Below are positions 42,501-51,395 of a stretch of 51,395 nucleotides of DNA, in pieces. Source of the DNA: an uncultured Pseudomonadota bacterium (GTDB lineage: Bacteria; Myxococcota_A; UBA796; SXON01). The notes beneath the pieces were generated by a model. The model searched no databases. It was not told the DNA's origin and worked only from the letters and a program-made list of their open reading frames with translations. The stretch spans positions 1-51,395 of the forward strand of contig CAIQVJ010000067.1 of NCBI GenBank assembly GCA_903875225.1. Reading direction: 5' to 3'. The position numbers and the translations under genes are program-made. Position 1 is the stretch's first letter, and each line of letters opens with the position of its first letter.

Positions 42501-43514
42501 TCAGTTCCAGCTCAGGCCTACGCCCAATCGCAGCTCCCAGGCCGGCAACGTCACCGTTTCGCCGCGGTTCACCTGGAGCTGCACGGTGCGGAGATCGTAC
42601 TGGAAGCGAAGGAGCGGCTCCAGGGCGAGGTGGGAGACCAGCTTGATGTGACCGAGGGCCTCGGCGCCGACCACGGGCACCGTGAGCGACTCCACGGTGG
42701 TTCCGTCCGACCGGTAGTCACGCAGTGAGACCCCGCCGAGCAGGCCGCCGCCGACGGGCCCCCCGATGACCCACGCGGTCGCCCCGAACTCCGTCGCCCG
42801 GAAGCCGCGACCGGCCTTGGCGTCGGTGAGATCGGACATGGTGCGGATGTCGGCCCACGCGCCCGCGCGAACCGGTCCGAAGCGCCCGCCGACCGCGATC
42901 TCCGGGGTGAACGAGACGGCGGTCCTGCCGCGGATGTCTCCATCGAAGGCCACGCGGGCGAAGAAGCCGCTGGTCGAAGAGGCGGGCTCGTGAGTCGTGG
43001 TGCTCGTGGTCTGTGTGGGAGGGGCGGCCACCGGTTGCGCGGCCACGACGGGCTCGGGCTTCGGCGGCCTGGGGGCGGGCTCGGGCTTCTGGGCGGGCGC
43101 TGTGGCGACCGGGGCCGTCGCGACGGGGGCCGTGGCGACCGGGGCCGGTGTTGCCGCGACCGGAGCGGGCTTCGGGGTGACCGGCGCGGGCGTGAGCGGA
43201 ACCAGGGGCGGCGGTTCGGCGCCGACGAGCTTTGCGAGGTACCAGGCCAGATCGTCGCGTTCCTGGGGGTTGGTGGGGATGAGCACGGCGAGGTCCTGGG
43301 CCTTGCCCTTGGCGTCGATGACGTGGACCTTCCACGTCGCGCCATCCCCGGCATCCAGCACGAGTACGCTCTGCCCCATCGGCACGCCGATCGCCAGGCC
43401 CGTGGCGGCCAGGATCTCCGGCCAGCCATTCGCGGCCTCGCTCGAGGGAAGTTGGACAGGCACGGGGGCCGCGGCCAGGGCCGCGGAGAGCAGGAGCTGC
43501 AGCGCGAGGAGCAT
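42501..43514 (-). CDS. Exported protein with Pro/Ala-rich linker and C-terminal beta-barrel-like domain
   Basis: This 337-residue protein has a signal peptide (MLLALQLLLSAALAA), a 90-residue N-terminal domain, and a Pro/Ala/Thr-rich linker containing three copies of PVATA (about 110-160). The strand-rich C-terminal domain ends in Asn after LRLGVGLSW, which resembles an outer-membrane barrel with linker. The GC-skewed linker repeats may vary in length between strains. The longer upstream frame was rejected because it lies within the leuS gene. Function is unrecognised. Confidence 0.65.
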   Translation of the reverse strand: MLLALQLLLSAALAAAPVPVQLPSSEAANGWPEILAATGLAIGVPMGQSVLVLDAGDGATWKVHVIDAKGKAQDLAVLIPTNPQERDDLAWYLAKLVGAEPPPLVPLTPAPVTPKPAPVAATPAPVATAPVATAPVATAPAQKPEPAPRPPKPEPVVAAQPVAAPPTQTTSTTTHEPASSTSGFFARVAFDGDIRGRTAVSFTPEIAVGGRFGPVRAGAWADIRTMSDLTDAKAGRGFRATEFGATAWVIGGPVGGGLLGGVSLRDYRSDGTTVESLTVPVVGAEALGHIKLVSHLALEPLLRFQYDLRTVQLQVNRGETVTLPAWELRLGVGLSWN

Positions 43515-43552
43515 CCCTGCAGTGTAGCGCGGTCTTTTCGGGAGGGCGCTCC

Positions 43553-46045
<2,493 letters not shown>

Positions 46046-46114
46046 CGCGAATCTTCCGGGGGGAGGCGCGGGCTATCAAGAAAGTTAGGGTGCATCACCA
46101 CTCCGGAGTCGAGC

Positions 46115-47467
46115 ATGTTGCTGGCGGTGATCACGCTCCTCGGCACCGCGCAGGCGGGGTTTCATCAGGAGCTGGCGGCGCTTCACGCACCCGGCTCGGA
46201 CCTGCTGTTCGCCTGCGGATCGGCAGAGAAGGCGGGCCGCGGCCTCGATCTGCTGGCGAGCGTGCTGGGCGAGATGCCCGAGGAGAAGCGCGCAGACTTC
46301 GACCACGTCAAGCAGTTCTTCTCCACCGATCCGGTGAGGGGGGGCTTCAGCACCGACGGCGGGTTCTCCGGCGCGTTCGGCCAGGGACAGCACCACGTGC
46401 TCATGCTGCACACGACGTTGAGCGCAGAGCAGATCGCGCACCGCATGGTCACGGAGCCCGGCGAGTCCATGGCGCCCGACGGTCCGGGGTTTCGCGTGCA
46501 CACCACGGGGGGTGGGGAGGAGCTTGTGACGGCGGTGCAGGGCGGCGTGCGCATCGAGGACGGCACCCCCTCGGAGCCCACGGCGGAGCCCGAGGACGCC
46601 GTCGTGGCAGCGCTCCCGGACGCCGGCCAGGGCTGCATCATCGTCGGCAACCTGCCGGAGAAGCCCCCGCTCAGCGGCGGTCGCTTCGGGTTCTACATCC
46701 CGCTCGACGGGGCGCAGGCGGGCCGGTTCGTCCTGCAGATGCCGACGCTCAAGGCCTCCCCGACCCTGTCCGGTGTCGCCCCTGCCGTGGTTCCCGACAT
46801 CCACACCACGAATCCGCCCGCGGCGTGGATGACGCTGGGCTTCAGCCTCGCGAGCGCCGACCTCTCGTCGCTCATCAAGGGCGATGCGCTCAAGAAGGCT
46901 CGCAAGCTGCAGAAGTTCCTGCCGCTCGACTCCGGGATCACGCTCGGCGTGTTCATGGACGGCCAACCCGCGGTGGCCGCCGTGCTGCCGCTGGCAAAGG
47001 AATGGCCCGCGAAGAAGGTGTTGAAGCACGTGCGCGTGGTGCTGTCCAGGGTCAAGGCTGCGGTGGTCACCCCGCTCGGCGCCGATCGCCTCATGGTGGT
47101 CGCGGACAAGGGTACGGTCATCATCGGCGCCCGGAAGGGGCAGGTCCTGCTCGCGTCCACGCCGGAGCTGACCGATGCGCTCGTCGCCAACGTCGGCGTA
47201 CCGTGGCTCGACGCGGGGGAACGCGAGCGCGCGAGGGACTGGCTGCTCGCGATGGAGGTGCGGACCATCCCGCCCGCACTGGGGCTGCAGCTCACCCAGC
47301 CCCTGTGGGCGGGCGTACGGATGGAGGGGGATCTGCTCGTGGGCGAGGCGGTCCTGCCGCTCGGGGAAGAAGGCTGGGCCACGCTGCTGAAGCTCGCGAA
47401 GGAGAAGTCGGCCGCGCGGAAGGCAGCGATCCCGGCCGAACCGGTCGAGGGCGGCACCCCCCTCTGA
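46115..47467 (+). CDS. Hypothetical exported protein, 450 aa
   Basis: This protein starts with a signal peptide (MLLAVITLLGTAQAG, cleavage after AQA) and has a long mixed alpha/beta body without recognised motifs. Segments such as VLMLHTTLSAEQIAHRM and LMVVADKGTVIIGARKG suggest repeated beta-alpha units. A related arrangement (DUF3352-type) exists in other bacteria, but I cannot confirm it here. The gene is divergent from leuS. Confidence 0.65.
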   Translation: MLLAVITLLGTAQAGFHQELAALHAPGSDLLFACGSAEKAGRGLDLLASVLGEMPEEKRADFDHVKQFFSTDPVRGGFSTDGGFSGAFGQGQHHVLMLHTTLSAEQIAHRMVTEPGESMAPDGPGFRVHTTGGGEELVTAVQGGVRIEDGTPSEPTAEPEDAVVAALPDAGQGCIIVGNLPEKPPLSGGRFGFYIPLDGAQAGRFVLQMPTLKASPTLSGVAPAVVPDIHTTNPPAAWMTLGFSLASADLSSLIKGDALKKARKLQKFLPLDSGITLGVFMDGQPAVAAVLPLAKEWPAKKVLKHVRVVLSRVKAAVVTPLGADRLMVVADKGTVIIGARKGQVLLASTPELTDALVANVGVPWLDAGERERARDWLLAMEVRTIPPALGLQLTQPLWAGVRMEGDLLVGEAVLPLGEEGWATLLKLAKEKSAARKAAIPAEPVEGGTPL

Positions 47468-47502
47468 TCCCGGGATAGGTCGCCGCTCACCCCGGATTCC
47501 CC

Positions 47503-48432
47503 ATGTCCCTCGTCTCCATGCTCTCCTCCAAGGGCCCCAGCGGTTTCGGTTACGCCTCCACGGCGGAGGAGGTCACGAACGGCCTCGATCTCACCGGCCG
47601 CACGGTGCTGGTCACCGGATCCAACTCCGGGCTCGGCCTCGAGACCGCCCGGGTGCTCACGATGCGCGGGGCCACCGTGATCGGCACGGGCCGCACTTTG
47701 GAGAAGGCGCGCGAGGCGCTCGCCCCGCTCGGCGGCAAGACCATCCCGGTGGCGATGGAGCTCTCCGACCCCGAGAGCGTGCGCGCCTGCGTCCGGTCGG
47801 TACGGGCGCTCGGGATCAAGCTCGACGCGCTCATCGCCAACGCCGGCATCATGGCGCTGCCGGACCACGAGAAGCTGCACGGCATCGAGAAGCAGTTCTT
47901 CACCAACCACGTCGGGCACTTCATCTTCGTCACGGGTCTCGTCGACTCGCTCGCAGACGACGGCCGGGTGGTGATCCTCTCGAGCGGCGCCCACAAGAAC
48001 GCGCCTGCGGTCGGCATCGAGTTGGACAACCTGTCCGGCGACAAGGACTACCGCCCCTGGAAGGCCTACGGGCAGGCCAAGCTCGCGAACCTGTTGTTCG
48101 CACGCAGCCTCGCTGCGCGCTTTGCCGGGACCCGGCGCACCGCCAATGCCCTGCATCCGGGCGTCATCGCCACGAACCTCGGCCGCCACATGAGCGCGGG
48201 CGCGCGCTTCGGGCTGCTCGTGGCGGCGCCGCTGTTCATGAAGACGGTCGGCCAGGGCGCCGCGACCGAGACGTGGGCCGCAGTGCACCCGGACGCGGCG
48301 AAGATCAACGGCGAGTACCTCTCGGACTGCAACGTCAGCACGTCCTCTGCGCTCGGGCAGGACAAGGCGCTCGCGGCGAAGTTGTGGACGGCGACCGAGG
48401 AGATCGTCGCGCGGGTCGGCGGGGCGGCGTAG
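47503..48432 (+). CDS. Short-chain dehydrogenase/reductase
   Basis: This 309-residue classical SDR has the cofactor motif TGSNSGLG (38-45), NAGIMA (113-118), catalytic Ser (160/161) and Y189/K193 in YGQAKLAN. The N-terminal 28-residue extension and the C-terminal segment resemble retinol dehydrogenase/WW-domain oxidoreductase-like SDRs. It would reduce or oxidise a carbonyl/alcohol with NAD(P)H; the substrate is unknown. Confidence 0.85.
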   Translation: MSLVSMLSSKGPSGFGYASTAEEVTNGLDLTGRTVLVTGSNSGLGLETARVLTMRGATVIGTGRTLEKAREALAPLGGKTIPVAMELSDPESVRACVRSVRALGIKLDALIANAGIMALPDHEKLHGIEKQFFTNHVGHFIFVTGLVDSLADDGRVVILSSGAHKNAPAVGIELDNLSGDKDYRPWKAYGQAKLANLLFARSLAARFAGTRRTANALHPGVIATNLGRHMSAGARFGLLVAAPLFMKTVGQGAATETWAAVHPDAAKINGEYLSDCNVSTSSALGQDKALAAKLWTATEEIVARVGGAA

Positions 48433-48460
48433 GGTCGCGTGCGGCCCCCGAGCCGCCGGG

Positions 48461-49255
48461 TCAGCCCGCTGCGGCCCTCACCCGCGCGGCGCGGCGCGCG
48501 CTGAGCGGCTTCCGCACGTCGCCATCCTCGTGGACGGCCGTGCCGACGATCGCCCCCTGGGCGATCTCCCGCCACATCGGCAGGGTCTCTGCGGTCACGC
48601 CGCTCCCGAGCCAGACCGGGACGTCGGGAACCGCGGCGCGCACGGCGTGGACGCGGGCGGGGTCGGCGGCCTTCCCGGTGCCCTCGCCGGTGACGATGAG
48701 GACCTCGGCGCGGCCGCGCTTCGCGGTGTCAGCCGCCAGCGCGCCGATGTCCACGGGGCCGAGCGGCACGGCGTGCTTCACCAGCACGTCGGCGACGATC
48801 GCGATGGGGCGCTCGCCGGCGTCGGCTCCCAGCTCACGGCGGTACCGCAGCGTGCGGTGGGCATCGCCCTGCAGGATGCCCTGATCGGTGAGCATCGCGC
48901 CGGCATGCACGTTCACGCGGACAAAATCGGCGTCCGCTGCCGCGGCTACGCCGATGGCGGACCGCGCGTCGTTCCGAAGGAGGTTGATGCCGATCCGCAG
49001 CGCCGGGTGACGGTCGCGGATCCGCGCGGCGAGGATCGCGACGATGGCGACCACGTGGGGATCGACCGGCCCTGCGGGGAACGGGGCGTCTCCGAAGTTC
49101 TCGAGGATGAGGCCATCGAAGCCAGCGTCTGCCAACACCGCTGCGTCGAACAGCGCACGTTCGACCACCGCGGCGAAGCCGGGCGAGGCCACCGGCCCCG
49201 CCGGGAGGGGGAGCAGGTGGGCGACGCCGATCAGGGAGAAGCGGTCGAACTTCAC
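48461..49255 (-). CDS. BtpA-family TIM-barrel protein
   Basis: This 264-residue protein resembles the BtpA/SgcQ family. An early GVAHLLPLPAGP, LILENFGDAPF (typical ENFGD), VRVNVHAGAM and a C-terminal GTAVHEDGD segment suggest a TIM barrel. BtpA was named for photosystem I biogenesis in cyanobacteria, but most bacteria carrying it are non-photosynthetic and its reaction is unknown. The GTG start at 49255 overlaps serC by 4 nt; the longer frame lies inside serC and was rejected. Confidence 0.78.
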   Translation of the reverse strand: MKFDRFSLIGVAHLLPLPAGPVASPGFAAVVERALFDAAVLADAGFDGLILENFGDAPFPAGPVDPHVVAIVAILAARIRDRHPALRIGINLLRNDARSAIGVAAAADADFVRVNVHAGAMLTDQGILQGDAHRTLRYRRELGADAGERPIAIVADVLVKHAVPLGPVDIGALAADTAKRGRAEVLIVTGEGTGKAADPARVHAVRAAVPDVPVWLGSGVTAETLPMWREIAQGAIVGTAVHEDGDVRKPLSARRAARVRAAAG

Positions 49256-50358
49256 CCGTTCTTCCGTTCGAACTCCTGCATGAACCCGATGAGCGCGTTC
49301 ACGCTCTCGATCGGGCAGGCGTTGTAGATGCTCGCGCGGATGCCGCCGACCGATCGGTGGCCCTTGAGGCCCTCGAAACCGGCGCTCTTGGCCTCCTTCG
49401 CGAATTTCTCCTCCAGCTCCTCGCTCGGGAGCCGCCAGGTCACGTTCATGCAGGAGCGGGCCTCCTTTGCCGCGTGGGGGGCCCAGAACGCCGTGCGGTC
49501 CAGCTCGGCGTACAACGCGTCGGCCTTCGCGGTGTTCCGGGTGATGGCACCCTGCAGGCCGCCATTGGCCTCCATCCACGCGAACACCCGCTCCAGCACG
49601 AAGATGCCGAAGCAGTTGGGCGTGTTGTAGAGCGAGCCATCCTTGATGTGCACGTTGTAGTCGAGCATCGCCGGCAAGCCCTTCGGGATCCGCGAGATCG
49701 CCCACGGGGACAGGATCGCCAGCGTGACGCCCGAGGGCCCGAGGTTCTTCTGCGCGCCCGCGTAGATCATCGCGTGCCCGGCCATGTTCACCGGCACGCC
49801 GCCGATGTTGGACGAGAGATCGGCCACCAGCGGCTTGCCCTGGCTGTCGGGGTGATGGTGGTACATCGTGCCGTAGATCGTGTTGTTCGACGTGTAGTGC
49901 AGGTACTGCGCCTCGTCGCGGACCGTGTACTCGCCGTTCAGTGGCACGCGCTTGAAGTTGTTGGGCGCGTCGTCCCAGATCGCTTTCGCATCGCCCACCC
50001 GGCTCGCCTCCTTGACGGCTTTCTGCGACCAGGTCCCGGTGACCAGGAAGTCGGCGGCGCCCCTGGACCCGTCGGGCCTGGGGAGGAGGAAGTTCAGCGC
50101 GGTCATGTAGAATTGCAGGCTCGCGCCGCCCTGCAGGAACAGGATCGCGTAGTCGTCCGGCACCGTGAGCACGCGGCGGACACGAGCCACCGCGCTGTCC
50201 ACCACACCCTGGAAGGTCTTGGATCGATGGGAGATCTCCAGGAGGCCGACGCCGGATCCGCCGAGATTGGGGAGCGCGTCGCGCACCTCCTCGACGACGG
50301 AGAGGGGGAGCACCGCGGGGCCCGCGGTGAAGTTGTGGATACGACCGTAGTTCGACAT
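49252..50358 (-). CDS. serC: Phosphoserine aminotransferase
   Basis: SerC converts 3-phosphohydroxypyruvate and glutamate into phosphoserine for serine (and pyridoxine) synthesis. The 368-residue length is normal. Motifs include NFTAGPAVLP at the N-terminus, LQGGAS, the PLP lysine K204 in YAGAQKNLGPSGV, and the C-terminal GHRSVGGIRASIYNA. The ATG at 50358 follows GAAGG/GGAG-like sequence. It is the first gene of a two-gene unit with the BtpA-family gene. Confidence 0.95.
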   Translation of the reverse strand: MSNYGRIHNFTAGPAVLPLSVVEEVRDALPNLGGSGVGLLEISHRSKTFQGVVDSAVARVRRVLTVPDDYAILFLQGGASLQFYMTALNFLLPRPDGSRGAADFLVTGTWSQKAVKEASRVGDAKAIWDDAPNNFKRVPLNGEYTVRDEAQYLHYTSNNTIYGTMYHHHPDSQGKPLVADLSSNIGGVPVNMAGHAMIYAGAQKNLGPSGVTLAILSPWAISRIPKGLPAMLDYNVHIKDGSLYNTPNCFGIFVLERVFAWMEANGGLQGAITRNTAKADALYAELDRTAFWAPHAAKEARSCMNVTWRLPSEELEEKFAKEAKSAGFEGLKGHRSVGGIRASIYNACPIESVNALIGFMQEFERKNG

Positions 50359-50537
50359 GGGGGCCTCGGGAGAAGGGAGCTGGGGCGGCGCAAAGCTAAC
50401 CGGGGACCGGGCATCGACGCGGGCCGGCCGACGGAGGTGCCGATCAATTCCCGGGGGGCGGCGCCGCCCGGGGGCGACAGAACCGCTTGCTCTCGACAGG
50501 AACTTGACGTACCGTAGCGGGTGTCGCGGAGACCTGA

Positions 50538-51395
50538 GTGCCCATACGTCGCCTGTCTGCATTGTTGCGTGCGTTCGTCGCACTCCTGCTCCTCGTCATC
50601 TCTGGCAGGGCGGATGCGGCGAGCGTGAACATCGTCGGCACGTCGGTCACCGGGCCCAGCAACTGCATCCCGTTTGGCGGGTACTCCAACGCCTACATGG
50701 GGTTCGTCTACAAGAACATCCCGGCGTTCACGCTCAGCCCGGGGGACACGATCTCGTTCGATCTGGGCGCCATGAACGACGTCAACATCGTGATGGACAT
50801 CGCGATGGCGGCGACGACCTCCAATGGGTCCATGCAGGAGAGCTCGGCCGGCTTCACGACGGTCGTCTCCAGCGGCACCCCCTCCTCGCCGAAGGGCGAC
50901 ACCACGATCGGGAACTACGAGCTCACCTACACGGCCACGGGATCATTCGTGTTCGCGGGTGGCGGCCTCATCATCCGGTTCCGGCCGATTGGCACGATGG
51001 CCACGGACGCCAACTGCACCCAGGTGCTCATGTTCTCGGACAGCACCGACGCTTCGGGCCTTTTCGTGGGACGCTTCTACACCGATCCGGATGGCGTGTA
51101 CCCGTGGACCGGTACGGACACCATGGTCGTGGGCGTGGTCAAGATCGTCACCGGGTCGGTCCCGTGGTATCGCGACGCCGACAGCGACGGGTACGGCGAC
51201 GCATCGAGGGTGCTCTACGCGAGCGCTGCCCCCTCCGGCTACGTGGCGAGCTCCACCGACTGCAACGACACGGTCTCCACGATCCACCCTGGGGCGACGG
51301 AGACGTGCAACGGTCTGGACGACGACTGTGACTCGAGCATCGACGAGGGTGCCGGGACGGCGTGGTACCGGGACGCGGACGGGGACGCCTACGGG
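50538..51395 (+). CDS. Secreted protein with MopE-type metal-binding repeat, cut by the window edge
   Basis: The frame stays open from GTG 50538 to the last base (286 codons, no stop), so it is partial at the C-terminus. It has a signal peptide (hydrophobic 13-23, ADA cleavage region) and a beta-rich N-terminal domain to about 205. It then has a RDADSDGYGD...CNGLDDDCDSSIDEG unit, the MopE/putative metal-binding motif (Pfam Cu-binding_MopE-like), and a second unit begins at the edge. Such proteins are frequent in Myxococcota. TACCGT at 50510-50515 could be its -10 box. Confidence 0.8.
   Translation, partial: MPIRRLSALLRAFVALLLLVISGRADAASVNIVGTSVTGPSNCIPFGGYSNAYMGFVYKNIPAFTLSPGDTISFDLGAMNDVNIVMDIAMAATTSNGSMQESSAGFTTVVSSGTPSSPKGDTTIGNYELTYTATGSFVFAGGGLIIRFRPIGTMATDANCTQVLMFSDSTDASGLFVGRFYTDPDGVYPWTGTDTMVVGVVKIVTGSVPWYRDADSDGYGDASRVLYASAAPSGYVASSTDCNDTVSTIHPGATETCNGLDDDCDSSIDEGAGTAWYRDADGDAYG

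Overview
This window is a very GC-rich (about 70%), densely coded bacterial chromosome segment. It most resembles Myxococcota or a close deltaproteobacterial relative. Two secreted proteins (25424-26719 and 31647-32663) end in MYXO-CTERM-type sorting tails, meaning a Cys-rich CGC or CSC motif, a hydrophobic stretch and a terminal Arg cluster. Several exported proteins carry Asp/Thr/Ala-rich linkers, and the right edge cuts through a protein with a MopE-type metal-binding repeat. Many exported lipoproteins are small and unrecognised. No tRNA, rRNA, CRISPR array, insertion sequence or phage gene was seen.

Layout. 1-169: an intrinsic terminator-like hairpin and a perfect 20-bp palindrome, both with an AGTA loop. 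170-5804: a protein related to 2-hydroxyacyl-CoA dehydratase/benzoyl-CoA reductase activase systems, an unknown protein, a PLP-enzyme/gluconate-dehydrogenase-subunit-3-like fusion and its coupled GMC oxidoreductase. 5931-9489: a run of small lipoproteins ending in a GH33 sialidase. 9574-14730: DegT aminotransferase, thioesterase-like protein, linker lipoprotein, GalU, DAO-type flavoenzyme, and a small Cys-rich LuxR-type regulator behind a near-consensus sigma-54 promoter. 14780-16111: a B12-binding-type radical SAM protein.

The centrepiece is 16583-24176: had-oah-dch-bcrC-bcrB-bcrA-bcrD, a tightly coupled operon for ATP-dependent (class I, Thauera-type) anaerobic dearomatisation of benzoyl-CoA to 3-hydroxypimeloyl-CoA. 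It follows a 470-bp gene-free region with a candidate sigma-54 promoter ending about 26 bp before had. A [2Fe-2S] ferredoxin gene converges on bcrD. About 15 kb downstream a class III aminotransferase gene overlaps gcdH (glutaryl-CoA dehydrogenase). GcdH is the step that would take the benzoyl-CoA route (via glutaryl-CoA) to crotonyl-CoA, although the aminotransferase partner also fits lysine/5-aminovalerate catabolism. Benzoate-CoA ligase, 2-oxoglutarate:ferredoxin oxidoreductase and an 8-iron ferredoxin were not seen here.

The rest (24631-51395) is mostly housekeeping and envelope: PP2C phosphatase, MYXO-CTERM protein plus a large polytopic membrane protein, RluA-type pseudouridine synthase, phosphatidylserine decarboxylase, GreA/B-like factor, DnaQ-like exonuclease, OmpA-like protein, EmrA/EmrB-type efflux pair, GPH-type transporter, LeuS, SDR, BtpA-family protein and SerC. 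Operons are compact, with frequent ATGA/GTGA overlaps. Several genes have a TAnnnT hexamer only 6-7 nt upstream of the start codon, suggesting leaderless transcripts. All functions are read from sequence motifs alone; no database search was run.
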